A stretch of DNA of 46,873 nt from Nemertoderma westbladi (taxonomy: Eukaryota; Xenacoelomorpha; Nemertodermatida; Nemertodermatidae): contig JAUCBJ010007378.1 in assembly GCA_032718475.1 (NCBI GenBank), positions 1-46,873 on the forward strand, in the 5' to 3' direction. This document shows positions 10,491-26,559 of this stretch, piece by piece. The position numbers and the translations under genes are program-made. Positions within the stretch are counted from its first letter, which is position 1. The number at the start of each line of letters is the position of its first letter. The notes below the pieces were generated by a model. That model saw only the letters and a program-made list of their open reading frames with translations, was not told the DNA's origin and ran no database searches.

Positions 10491-11071
10491 TTATTTAGTG
10501 TATTATTTTTCGGCGTACAATCTATAATGTTGATCTATTTGCTGGGTGATTATTTTCGGCTTAGGGCTTGTTCTGTATTGATTTTGTTGGTGTGCGTACT
10601 TGTATATTGGCTGTGACGACATCTATTGGGTTATGATTTTTATTGGTGGGCCGCGAGTTGATCATTGGGTTTATTTTTAGCTCGGTTATTATTGGTATGT
10701 ACCTTTATACCTCGCCTGGGGCGGGCTCGGGTATTGCTTGGGGTGGGCGTACTTAGCTGCTATATTGGATATGTAAACACGATTGGCTTCTGTAAAGTTG
10801 TAGGATAATATGCGGCCGTTATTGCTTTTGTGAGTTTTGATTGGAGGATTCCTTTCGGGAGAGGGGGGGTGTATTCAAGGCTTGGCTTTGTGACATTATT
10901 GCTTTGAATGTTGTAGCTAATAATAGCCTAGGTTGGGATGGTTGAAGTTTGTGTTACTCTATTGTTGCAAGGGTCAAACTGATTATAGCTCGTTTGCTTG
11001 TCTGCCCGTTGAGGTAATGTGCAGTTTGTTCGGTAATCTGTTGACACCTTTTATATTGGTTGAGTTTGGTA

Positions 11072-11104
11072 TATAAACTATAGTTATGGGATTCATTAGT
11101 CAGT
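11072..11104 (+). promoter_or_regulatory. Core promoter: TATA box and TCAGT initiator
   Basis: TATAAA at 11072-11077 is followed by TCAGT at 11100-11104, which places the initiator A (11102) 30 bp downstream of the TATA start. TCAGT is the classic invertebrate initiator. The spacing is ideal for RNA polymerase II and fits the U3/R boundary of an LTR. Confidence 0.65.
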
Positions 11105-11356
11105 AGCCTACGAACCCCAGCCAACTGTCACGCCATTTAATTAATGTTTTTTCTTTTGGTCTCGGCCGGACCGGTAAGTTTATTATTATTATTAATGCAA
11201 TTTTGCGGCTAAATTTTACTGTCTGATTGAAATTAAATAAAAATTAAACCTACACTGAACGTATTTAACTATTTTTCTTTATGTTTTCGTCATGGTGAAA
11301 ACGAATCACGGGCTCGCCGATCTCTAGATCAAGGAAGGTAACCACCCGGACAACCC

Positions 11357-11375
11357 CCCCCCCCCCCCCCCCCCC
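11357..11375. repeat. C homopolymer run
   Basis: About 19 C residues just before the start of the large microsatellite. Similar G or C runs occur in several inverted-repeat elements in this window. Confidence 0.9.
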
Positions 11376-11522
11376 TACCCCTCTCGTATAGGCATACTCT
11401 TTAAAAAAAGGCAAGCACATACCAGGCTACCGCACTCCCCACACACTCCACGAACCTTATAGGGAATCGAAGGCAACCACACGCTGGCCTGGTAGATAGT
11501 CTGCACACACCCCCTTTTTACA

Positions 11523-17190
<5,668 letters not shown>

Positions 17191-17285
17191 TCTACATACC
17201 CACCCTGCATAAAAGTATCAGACAACTTTTCGAAATTATTTGTTAATAAAATTTAATACTATTTATAACAAACCTAAAAATTTAG
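17191..17285. repeat. Left copy of a 95-bp target-site duplication
   Basis: Begins TCTACATACCCACCCTGCAT at the edge of the microsatellite and ends ACCTAAAAATTTAG directly before the LINE. It is identical by eye to 19637-19731. Confidence 0.93.
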
Positions 17286-19597
17286 TCCCAGATAGACCAT
17301 ATTCTGTTTCGTAGGAAATACAGGAGCTCTATACAAGACTGTAATGCATTTACACTTCGACCCTTCTCCAGTGATCACCGCCTTATTGTGGCCAAGGTAA
17401 GACTTAGTCTGCGTGCTAGCAGAACAACGAAATCTGCCTTGCCACGGCATGACTGGTCCTCTCTGTTGCAACAGCCAAGTGTGAGATCCAGCTTCACACT
17501 ACAGCACTACAGCTGAGCAACAGGTATGAGGCTCTTGCCTCTGAGGCGGCAGATCACTGTGAGGGCTATACTGCCTTTACAGAAGCAGTTAAGTTGGCAG
17601 CTGCAGAAACAGTTCCTGTATACCCTCGAAACAGGAAAAGGGCCCCCTGGACTGACAACAAAATTCAGAAGTGCCGAAATGACCTTCATAAGGCGCAGAA
17701 AGAGTCCCGACTCAAACAGACTACAGCGGCCAAGAATGCAGTTAAAGCTGCATCTAGGTCCCTGAACAGGCAGTACTCTGTTAATCTACAGGAGCTAATA
17801 AACCAACAGGTTGATGCCATCAATGATGCTGACGACAGCAGGCAATCATCCCAGGCATGGAAATCGATCAATCTGCTTACTGGGCGGAAAAGCCAACCAA
17901 CCACCAAGGTTAAGGCTGAATCACCAGCCGATCGCCTCAATGGTTGGAAAACCCACTTTGAAAAGCTCCTCAATAATGACAGGGTATTGCCTGATAACTT
18001 TATAGAAGTAAAAGTGTCTGAGTCTGTACTCCCAGATATTCCCATTGGCGATATCTCCTTTGCAGAAGTGAAGGCTGCTGCAAAGAGCATTAAGACCAAT
18101 CGTGCCAGTGGAGTAGATGGTGTTCCCCCTGAGGTCTTTAAAATACCTGAGTGTTTAAAGCTCATCTATCCCATCATAGTAGACATGTACCGTACAACAA
18201 GAGTCCCACAAGAAATGAAAACAAATAAGTTGGTGCCAGTTCCCAAGAAGGGCAACCTAACACTCTATGGTTCTTTTCGGGGAATCTCATTGATCTCGAT
18301 TGCTGCAAAACTATACAATAGAATTCTATTAAATCGCATCAGGGATCCCATTGAGAGACTGCTACGTGGAAATCAGAATGGGTTCCGTAAAGGTCGTGGG
18401 ACCATGGAGCCCATTTTGGCACTTAGAAGGATAATTGAAGAGTTATCAAAAAAGAAAGACAGGCATCTGGCTGTTATCTTTGTTGACTTCTTCAAGGCCT
18501 TTGATTCAGTCTCTCGCTCACGTATGTTCAGCATACTTTCATTATATGGGATTCCTGATGAAATTATTGCAGCAATCAGATCAGTATACGATGGTTCGAC
18601 AACATTTGTGTCTACTGTTGATGGTGACACAGAACCATTTGAAGTGTTATGGGGCGTCCTCCAAGGAGACACACTTGCACCATTCTTGTTCATTATTGTG
18701 GTTGACTATGTTCTACGCATGTCCTTAGATCATCATAATGATGATGGGGTGATGATAACTCCACCTACTGGCTCCAGAAGTCGAGGAAATCCTGCCAAGT
18801 ACCTAACTGATCTAGACTTTGCTGATGACTTAGGAGTACTCTCAGAATCATTAGAGGGAGCCCAGCGGCTCCTCAGCTCATTAGAACATGCTGCTTCTAG
18901 TGTTGGTCTTTTTATTAACTCCAGAAAGACCAAAATTCTGACAGTTAACTTTGAAAGTCCTCAGCAAGTCTCTGATCGGATGAGCATAAGCTCAAAGGAT
19001 GGTATGCTTGAGCATGTGGACGACTTCTGTTACCTGGGATCATGGATCCGGAAGTCAGGTGAGGACCTTCGAATACGTAAGGGAAAGGCATGGGCAGCCT
19101 TGAATAGGCTTTCCAGGATTTGGAAGTCACCTAGAATTAATCGAAAACTTAAGGTCCGATTATTCAGAGCAGCAGTAGTTCCAGTACTCCTCTACGGGAG
19201 TCCATGCTGGGCTCTAACTGCTGAGGACACCAAATCTCTGGATGGCACATTCACAAGAATGCTACGCCGGGTACATTGTGTCAAGTACAATGCACACATC
19301 TCCAACCAGACACTATATAACATTGGAGGTGTCTCATTGGTTCCCCCAAGCTTGACACTAGAACAAAATCGCCTCCGCTTTGCAGGACATTGCTTTCGCC
19401 GTGAGGACCAGCCAGTGCATAATCTTGTACTTTGGCAGCCTCATGGAGTGAATAAGCATGGTGGACAGCCCATGACTTTCTTGAGACGCATCTTAAAGGA
19501 CACTGGCCTTAAAGATGCGGATGATCTAGCAAATGTCATGGGTGATAGGGAGTTGTGGCGGTGCAATTTTGTTGACAAGCCGGCACAGCATTCTTAA
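17286..19597 (+). pseudogene. LINE ORF2: endonuclease end, reverse transcriptase, C-terminal domain
   Basis: From 17286 the frame reads SQIDHILFRRKYRSSIQD and FSSDHRLIVAKVRLSLR, the last part of an APE-type endonuclease with its SDH motif. At 17497-17512 an 8-bp tandem duplication of CACTACAG shifts the frame; without one copy, RSSFTLQ would join LSNRYEALASEA. The rest, about 690 codons, is open to the TAA at 19595. RT motifs: FRGISLIS (about 18277), FVDFFKAFDS with the first catalytic Asp (18478-18507), GVLQGDTLAP (18655) and FADDLGVL with the catalytic pair (about 18818-18841). The C-terminal part (SKSLDGTFTRMLRRV-type block, then MGDRELWRC) is the usual conserved tail of this group. Apart from the truncation and the shift the reading frame is undamaged, so the insertion is young. 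Confidence 0.95.
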
Positions 19598-19636
19598 AAA
19601 TGCAGCTGCAATGCAGCATGCCGATCCTAGTAGTAG
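17286..19636 (+). mobile_element. 5'-truncated LINE retrotransposon (family 1) with TAG tail
   Basis: The insertion is 2,351 bp. It begins inside the endonuclease domain and ends with a 3' UTR of about 40 bp and the tail CTAGTAGTAG. It is flanked by a perfect 95-bp direct repeat. Other copies of the same family in this window: a 57-bp 3' end at 25058-25114, a decayed minus-strand piece at 37303-38085, and a copy starting at 46836 that leaves the window. The protein resembles the CR1/RTE/Jockey-like group with an APE endonuclease; the clade cannot be set by eye. Confidence 0.96.
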
Positions 19637-19731
19637 TCTACATACCCACCCTGCATAAAAGTATCAGACAACTTTTCGAAATTATTTGTTAATAAAATTT
19701 AATACTATTTATAACAAACCTAAAAATTTAG
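19637..19731. repeat. Right copy of the 95-bp target-site duplication
   Basis: Follows the LINE tail CTAGTAGTAG directly and continues into unique DNA (CCTAAATTTGAAGCG). It is identical to 17191-17285. The microsatellite is found only on the left side, so the insertion was made at the edge of the array. Confidence 0.93.
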
Positions 19732-20371
19732 CCTAAATTTGAAGCGCCACCTAGCGGTGCAGAATTATTTTCACAAAATTTCGCCTGATATTTATGTTGC
19801 CCCATCTTTGATCTATCACATAAAAAAACTTTCATGTGATTAGATTCAAAACTGTAAAAGCCTTAGGGTTTTAAGCGCAACCAAGTTTTTTTATTGTTAA
19901 CTAGTATTAACTAATATTAAATAGCGAAAAAAAATTTTTTTCTAACCTATCATGTAGAATAGCATCTTAGGCACCTATATTCCAAATTATAGCCAAAAAC
20001 AAACAATTTTGAAACGCTGAGAGTGATAAATCGAAGAGTTGTCCGAAAATGGTGTACCCCACCCCCCCTTAAGAGATAAGCAGAAGGGAAGTTAGAGTAA
20101 CTATTTTGGCTCAAATTCCAGTGGTTTTGCAACTCCTATCCCAAGTTATGCTCTCAATAAGTCAACTATAACTTATTTTATCTGTACCACGGGATGGAAT
20201 GCTGATTAGACCCTGGTTGGCCTCAAACCTCCATCTCACAGATGACAGAAACGACGTTCAGCCATCTGATATACCACTCCTTACTTATTTACCGTACGAT
20301 GTAATCAGATAATCATGATCTCAAGCTATAGATAGGACCCGCCAAACTGCTGCAAAGCCCCTAACTTTAGT
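19732..20371. other. Non-coding AT-rich DNA
   Basis: No gene or RNA is seen. It has poly-A/T stretches and a C-run near 20060. Confidence 0.5.
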
Positions 20372-21010
20372 GGGCCAGTTATTTCTCTCAGATAGAATCC
20401 CTGAAACAATATGTCTAGCGCGTCGAAATACTTGGCCCGAAATATGATGTCCTCTTTCAGATGAGACAAATAAAAATTAAATAGCTCCAGTAATTTGGAC
20501 GTACAGGTACGGATGTAATTAGGTAATGATAAGGCTGTAAGGCATTGGTGTCTAACGGCATACAGTCAGGAGTCAGCAGTAAAGGAATGCCTAACATACC
20601 AACCAGTAGCGCAGTGCAGTGAGCACTGAGCAGTGCAGTGAGCATTGAGCAGTGCAGTGAGCACTGAGCAGTTCACATGCGGAATAATACACTGCATTAC
20701 CTATAATACACTGCGTTTGCGTCTAATCTTGGTTTCGATTACTAATAATAAAAAAGCATAGTACTGTATAATTTATAGTTTAATGGTTATACCAAAGTCT
20801 TGAAGGGAGAGGTGATGTACAGTATTTTGAATAATTTTATCAATCCGGAAAGTTGATATGGTATATGTGTGCCAAGAAAGAACTCCTCACATTAAAATTT
20901 TGTCTATTAAAATTTTGTCTCATCTGAAATAGGACGTCATTTTAGTTAGGGACAAGTACTTTCGACGCGCTAGTAGACATATTGTTTCATGGATTCTATC
21001 TAAGAGAAAT
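20372..21010. mobile_element. Foldback element with about 110-bp inverted arms
   Basis: The left arm 20372-20482 (for example GATAGAATCCCTGAAACAAT, then GCGCGTCGAAA) and the right arm about 20895-21010 (reverse complement: GATAGAATCCATGAAACAAT, then GCGCGTCGAAA) are inverted copies with about 85-90% identity by eye. The loop of about 410 bp holds a 19-bp minisatellite. No coding capacity, and no clear target duplication was found. It ends about 140 bp upstream of the protease promoter. Confidence 0.85.
20611..20667. repeat. Minisatellite, 19 bp x 3
   Basis: Unit GCAGTGCAGTGAGCACTGA at 20611, 20630 and 20649; the middle copy has one change (CACT to CATT). It lies in the loop of the foldback element. 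Confidence 0.93.
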
Positions 21011-21146
21011 AACTATCTCAATTAATTCATTATAATTGTGTACTTAACTAAGTAGCATGATAAAGGGGTTATGTTTTATATTATGTTATCCAAAAGTCCA
21101 TTAGCCCCTAACTTTTACCGAATATGTTTGATTCACACCTAATTAC

Positions 21147-21182
21147 TATAAATTGGCTAAAATGTAAGAAATACACATCAGT
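21147..21182 (+). promoter_or_regulatory. Core promoter of the serine protease gene
   Basis: TATAAAT at 21147-21153 and TCAGT at 21178-21182 place the putative start A (21180) 33 bp after the TATA start and 44 bp before the ATG at 21224. A short 5' UTR with TATA plus initiator is typical of highly expressed digestive-enzyme genes. Confidence 0.7.
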
Positions 21183-21223
21183 TAAAAACATTCTCAACAA
21201 CAATTCCCACAAACAACGTAACA

Positions 21224-23446
21224 ATGTTGTCTTTTATTGTAGTAACTCTTTTCCTTGGTAAGTTTTATATTTATACTCTTTAAGATTTAACGTTATAACC
21301 GGGGAGTTTGCACTTGCATCAACACTGTACCAAGCACATTTATTTGATCAACATGCTAATCACATATTTTGTTTGTGATTCTGTTCCATGACATACCAGT
21401 CAATAAGACTGATTTAATGTCTGTCACAATTTATTATACAGTATGTGGGGTTGCGCGTTGCGGCCTTTCAGTATTTTTTAAATCTATTATTTTGTGTTTG
21501 GTTTTGTACATGAAGTCAGTCAATTTAGTGTGTAGAGCTACTGTATGTAGGCACGGTTGCCTTGCCCTGACCCTGTTCTATGTATAATGCGTGTCGCATT
21601 CAATTACAGGTGGGGCTCTTGGCTGTGGTGTACCAGCCATTAAACCTAATGTTAATTTAAGGATTGTTGGTGGAACTGAAGCTATTCCAGGTTCTTATCC
21701 TTGGCAAATCACTTTACAGACCAGCGGTCATTTCTGTGGTGGTACCTTGGTACACCCAAGTGTTGTTGTTACTGCTGCTCACTGCATCTACCATAAGTAC
21801 CGGTAATAAATTTTTAATGGTTTACTGAATGCATTGAGAGTTCACAATCGCAGTTTTTATTTTAATAAACTATTTTTCATAACTTACTTTATAATTAATG
21901 ATATGCGAAACATCTATGACTTCTTTCGAAAATAATTAATCTAATTTATTCGATGTAATTAAGTTTTTAATGATTTCCATTTTCAGCACTTCTGGACTCA
22001 AAGTGAAAGTTGGGGAACATCACATTTACAACAATGATGGAACTGAGGAAACCATCAATGTCAAACAGGTAAATTAATAATGGATGTGGGATGTGGTTAC
22101 AGTAACTGAGTAGGTGGGCCTGCGATGGGTTGGGGCGCCGCATCGGTTGCCTGGCTTTGGAAGTACCATCATTAGAGGTACATGATAACAACTTATAACA
22201 CATTTATATTTATTTCCTTGAAGGCTCACGTACACCCAGACTATCATTCACCAAAAACCTATTCCAATGACATTGCTGTTCTTGAATTAGAAAGACCCGC
22301 AACACTTGGAACATACGTGAATGTCGCTTGTCTACCAAAACAATCTGATTATGATCATATGAACTGTGTTACCACTGGATGGGGCAACACCGAAGGTAAC
22401 ATTCAAGTCTCCAATTAATAGGGTTAATGATTAAATGACTTTAATAAATCATATTTACTTATTTATTTAGTGTGTCAACCGACCTAATCCTAAGATTTAA
22501 CAATGACCAGTCCAAATATTATTTTCTTAGGAACCGGAGATCGTAATGTCCTGAGACAGGTTGTGGTCCCTATTATCCCTCAAGCAACATGTTCCAGAAC
22601 TGATTACTATGGTAGCAGAATCCATGAAAGCATGATCTGTGCTGGGTACGAAGAGGGTGGTAAAGATTCATGCCAGGTTAGAGATACAAAAGTCAGATAT
22701 ACTGTAAGTACATCAATTAGGTATCATATAAATCGTTAAATATGTTTCGACAATAAAAATGATTAGTGGCTGAATTGAAAGAGTTGTGCCCACAGGTTTT
22801 GACCAGGATTCGAACATCTCCACTCTTAACAACTGCGTTATTTAGCACAATGTAAAACGACTAGAGTACATTCGCGTCTCTACAATCTCGCAACCAAAAA
22901 ACTAACAGTCTTGTCCGCCACTTTATTCCACGTTTTCGATAATTAGGCCTATTTACTGTAGTAAATGGTTCAAAATGATTTTGATTGATTTTTTTAGCAA
23001 TTGTTTTTTTTTTTAGGAAAAATTTATAAATTAAGGTATTTTTTGACCGCACTTACTGTATATACATGTATCACTATTATCATATTACACTATAATGTAA
23101 TGTAATGTAGGCCGATCTCATTAATTTTCTATTACCATAGACAGTATGCTAAATCTAATGATACAATCTAATAATACACTATAATTTATCAACGTCCATG
23201 TAGGCCTATCTAATTAATTTTCTATTACCATATGCTAAATCTGATTATTATGAATCTAAAACGCTAAATGTAATATATGTTCCTATCCAGGGAGATTCTG
23301 GTGGCCCTCTTGTCTGCGAGGTGAACGGCGCCTGGGAACTCGTTGGAGTTACTAGTTGGGGATTCGGATGCGCTGATTACAAGAACCCCGGTGTCTACTC
23401 CAGGGTCTCCCACAACCTCGACTGGGTAAGAGGTTTCATTCCATAA
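21224..23446 (+). CDS. Secreted serine protease, trypsin-type specificity on a chymotrypsin-type scaffold (6 exons)
   Basis: Exons: 21224-21257, 21610-21802, 21987-22068, 22224-22395, 22531-22676, 23291-23446. All introns are GT-AG, phases agree, and the joined frame is 260 codons ending in TAA. Residues 1-16 form a hydrophobic signal peptide. A propeptide starts CGVPAIKP (Cys17) and ends at Arg29, followed by the activation site R-IVGG. The triad is His69 (TAAHC), Asp119 (NDIAVL) and Ser212 (GDSGGP). Cys17 can pair with Cys139 (VACLP) as in chymotrypsinogen. The pocket residue is Asp206 (KDSCQ), equivalent to Asp189 of trypsin, with SWG and PGVYS giving the two pocket glycines, so cleavage after Lys/Arg is predicted. 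Length is normal for the S1A family. A role in extracellular or gut digestion is likely, but an immune or developmental role is not excluded. Confidence 0.96.
23088..23255. repeat. Tandem duplication in the last protease intron, about 93 bp
   Basis: GTAGGCCGATCTCATTAATT (about 23107) and GTAGGCCTATCTAATTAATT (about 23201) start two similar blocks that continue with TTCTATTACCATA and ATGCTAAATCTRAT. They lie in intron 5 (22677-23290). Confidence 0.75.
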
Positions 23447-23755
23447 ACGTTTACTACCGTGAGAGATCAATTGCAAGATTGTCGATTATAGTAAACTCGG
23501 TGTGATTGGGGTGACGGTATATGGGTGGATGGTTACAGCGATATACTTTGTATAACCTATTTCTGTTGGCGTATCACGTAAATTATCTAAATACACTTAT
23601 AAACAAATGCATACGGCACATTTATTACTATTATTTATTAGATACACCCGGTATAATAATATTATATCGACCATGTCGCTTGTCGTATCATAAGGACCTA
23701 ACCTAAATAAAAAAAAACACGTATATCATATTGTTAAAGAATTAGGAGATAGGGT

Positions 23756-23964
23756 GGGGGAAACTCGACGCAAAACCCGCCTTGGCGAATTAATATCCCG
23801 CCTCAATGTTAAATTCTCAATTTAGGGAAAGGAGCAGGTTACAGTGATCACGTTATTTTAACCAAAGCAATAAACTAAGCACAATAGAACAGGTTACAGT
23901 TTTATGTTTGAGTTATTTGCGTCCAATTTCACCTGGAGATGGATGAATTTTTATTGCGTCCAGT
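23756..23964. mobile_element. MITE, GGGGGAAACT(C/G)GACGCAA family, copy A
   Basis: The left end GGGGGAAACTCGACGCAA is the inverted counterpart of the right end TTGCGTCCAGT. The interior (TTGGCGAATTAATATCCCGC, then TCAATGTTAAATTCTCAATT) matches copy B at 46548-46818 closely. It contains the module AAAGGAGCAGGTTACAG plus AACCAAAGCAATAAAC, shared with other elements. No coding capacity, so it is a non-autonomous DNA element. Confidence 0.85.
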
Positions 23965-24471
23965 CCTTTATTGTGCCACGACAGTTAGTAACGAATAATC
24001 AGGGACAGGGAGCTACATACGGAGTCTGTCTGTTGCGAATGCAAAGGGCCCAGTAAGCGTATAAGAAATACTAATACCGGTAACTGAACTGTCATATATT
24101 TCAATAAAAGCAAAAGTCAGGCAGTAATAACTGTTTAAACAGGGTTGCAAATCTGATGACTAACGCTGGATAAATTATATATTTATTTAAATTGTGATTA
24201 AATCACAAATATTGGAAAGTAAGATAGGTTTAAAGAATTGCCTATAAAATTTTTATACTTTTGTAATGGACCCTAAATTATTGCACGCAAGCTCATAATT
24301 AAATTATTTTTATATAATTTTTATATATAATAAAATTATTTACAAATTTAAGTTTGTGCGACAAAGTGAAAAATTACATACCGCAACTATAGTTAGATAT
24401 AGTTAGTTTATTGACCAACTTTCGAATGATATATTACACTAAAGTACATGTCTGGCAGTTTTGGCTGGCCA
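23965..24471. other. Non-coding AT-rich DNA
   Basis: Nothing recognisable. It ends in a G-run of about 16 at 24472-24487. Confidence 0.5.
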
Positions 24472-24510
24472 GGGGGGGGGGGGGGGGCAATCATTATGGA
24501 ACACCCGGTA

Positions 24511-24684
24511 CTACTACTACTACAGTAAGTAGGTCGAGCGAACTCGGACAGTGGAAATGAGATCCTTCCAGGCTTCCCGATTCTCCATAGTTGTCGCAAT
24601 TTCGTTTCTCCCAAATTCAGTATCCCTTTCACGTTGATCTATATATGTTATGGCCGGTTGTCCACGACTACGCTTTCCATGAGT
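24511..24684 (-). pseudogene. 3' end of a second LINE (family 2), with TAG tail
   Basis: On the minus strand the translation reads GKRSRGQPAITYIDQ, then RERDTEFGRNEIATTMENRE and AWKDLISTVRVRSTYLL, the C-terminal block of an APE-type LINE ORF2 related to, but distinct from, family 1. It is followed by a (TAG)n tail, seen on the plus strand as CTACTACTACTAC at 24511-24523. The stop codon is a TAG of the tail. The 5' part is missing. Confidence 0.88.
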
Positions 24685-24939
24685 TACTTTAGGAAAATAA
24701 ATGATCTACTGTATAAATGTCCAACAGTTGGCGCAATGAAGAACTTTTCAGTATTCAGTAAGTAAGTATTCAAGCTAAATGTAAAGAGATATAAAGCAAT
24801 AATAATGAGCGAAAGAAGGTGAGTATTCAAACTAACCAAATATCCCTAGGCCAGTTACCGAAGATGAGTAAACTTAGATAAGGGACTCTACCAGTCGGCT
24901 GTAAATATGACCTCATTAAGTACAGTAGTAACTTAGACA
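24685..24939. other. Non-coding DNA
   Basis: Nothing recognisable. Confidence 0.4.
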
Positions 24940-25025
24940 ACACAAGAAAAGGAAGGAAGGAAGCCTAATAGACACCACAACAGGAGGGCGCCCGCAGGTG
25001 CCATACTGCAGCTGTGTTTACAATG
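24940..25025 (+). repeat. Dispersed repeat, copy 1 (SINE-like fragment)
   Basis: Shares AGCCTAATAGACRC, GGAGG.GCGCCCGC and AATRCTGCAG-type words with 28380-28450, in the same order. Two copies in the window show it is dispersed; the family is unknown. Confidence 0.6.
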
Positions 25026-25045
25026 CTGAGTTCTTGGAAAATCCT

Positions 25046-25126
25046 TTATTTAATCCCAAGCCGGCACAGCATTCATAAAAATGGAGCTGCAATGCAGCAT
25101 GCCGATTCTAGTAGTTATTTAATCCC
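25046..25126 (+). mobile_element. 57-bp insertion of the LINE family-1 3' end, with 12-bp target duplication
   Basis: The insert 25058-25114 starts AAGCCGGCACAGCATTC and ends GCCGATTCTAGTAG, matching the last bases of the LINE at 19577-19633 with two or three differences. It is flanked by a perfect duplication of TTATTTAATCCC (25046-25057 and 25115-25126). This is an extremely 5'-truncated retrotransposition product. Confidence 0.93.
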
Positions 25127-25164
25127 TTGGTGGGATAAATATTTCTCCATTTGACGCAACACCG

Positions 25165-25202
25165 CCGCGGCCGCTATGAGGGAGGTGAATACCGCGGCCG
25201 CT
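25165..25202. repeat. Paired CCGCGGCCGCT words
   Basis: CCGCGGCCGCT occurs at 25165-25175 and 25192-25202, in direct orientation, each holding a GCGGCCGC site. Such GC-rich palindromes stand out in this AT-rich stretch. Function is unknown. Confidence 0.85.
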
Positions 25203-26559
25203 CCTAAAGCCGCAGGCCATCGCTAACTATATAGGTTAACTTGGGATTCTGGTGGACTTTTCGATGAAGGAACAGACCAATTTTTTTTATTTTCGCACCA
25301 GGGGAGCGACTCGGAATTCTAAGATATTAGCCACTCTAACGTTAGCAAATCTATCCCCTCGACGGACACGGCGGACAAAAAACCGTCATTTTTTTGACAA
25401 TTTTAAAAATTTTTTGAAAGGCGCTCTACAGTGGCTCGAAAAAACCCTAGGTTATTGCTTAACCGACGCCGGGATACGATAGAAGGGATTAATTAGTGAA
25501 TTCGTTTTTTTGAAAAAAGATTACCACGCCTTTTTCCCGAAATTGTCCGTCAAAGTTGAAAAAACGGACAAAATGGCTTTGCGGGATCCGCTCTGACTCG
25601 GCTAATATTAATCGTACGGGGACGAAATTAACGCGGTTGGAAAGGGGAAGAGTGGTACTACCTTCGTATCGAATGGGGGTAAGATATTTATTAATATTTC
25701 GGGTGGAAAAAGGGGCCGTAACTTTGTCCGTTTTTTCCATCTTTTTTACATAATTATTATTTCCAAAATTTTTAATTCGACAACGCTAGTAGGAATCTGC
25801 CAATTCTTTTTCGGAAAGCGTAGAAGACCACAGGGGCTACATTCCTATCGAATGGGGTACAAAAAATATGTAGGCAAAGGGGTCCAAAAAGGGCCAGAAA
25901 ATAATAAAAAGTTTATAACTAACAAATTTTTTATTTTTGACTCTTGAAGGTTAAAGTACATTTTATACGGTTAATATCGATACGGGGAATCCAAATATTC
26001 GATTGGTTTTGCCGCGCAAACGATATTAAAAAAATTAGGGCCCAAATTATAATTTCACGCTTCAAACTCGCTTCGCGGGAACTCGTCTAGCTCGAAAAAT
26101 ACATAAGGTCTGGGAGAATTATTTAAACAGTCTTATAGAGCGTCAAATTATCTATCTTTCAACGGTAGTTACAGCGCCATAGCTATTATATAACTGAAGC
26201 GGCAGACGATCGTGTGAAATATACTACTTATAAAAAAGGGACGAAAAATTTTTTTTTAATAAATCGCCATTACATTATAATTTAACTTTTTGCGCCAAAA
26301 GTTCCTGTAAAATGTAGCAAATTAACTCCACTGTCTTTTTTCTTAACATTTATAATTAAAATAACGAGTTTAAAGGGTCGAAAAATATCGTGTAATTTTG
26401 GCCCTTTTTTTTCATTTTTTTTGGGGCCAAAAATACCCCCTCTCAAAAGATAGAAAAAAAAATTACGGCAAAGAATATACCAATTTTATTGAATTTGGAG
26501 CACCAGAACCGAAATTTAGTCAAAAATTAAAAATATTTTTTTTTGCAAAAAATTAAGAA
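25203..26559. other. Non-coding AT-rich DNA with recurring short words
   Basis: Long A and T runs alternate with CG-containing words. TATCGAATGGGG occurs near 25667 and 25846 and a variant, ATCGATACGGGGA, near 25976, each followed by similar text. This suggests an old repeat of about 130-180 bp. No gene is seen. Confidence 0.4.

Larger units (their letters stand above)
10190..11350 (+). other. Probable 3' non-coding region and LTR of the plus-strand BEL/Pao element
   Basis: It directly follows the integrase, is non-coding, and contains the elements expected of an LTR: a TATA box and initiator (11072-11104), a splice-donor-like CCGGTAAGT at 11171, and an AATAAA-type signal near 11234. The LTR boundaries cannot be set because no second LTR is in the window. 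It ends near a C-run at 11357-11375. Confidence 0.55.

Noticed and set aside
22785-22865. tRNA-like text on the minus strand in the last protease intron (GTTCGAATCC)
   Set aside because: A B-box-like word is present, but no A box at proper distance and no acceptor pairing were seen.
25252-25753. Short frames in the AT-rich stretch on both strands
   Set aside because: Low complexity with Lys/Asn/Phe bias and overlap on opposite strands; nothing protein-like.
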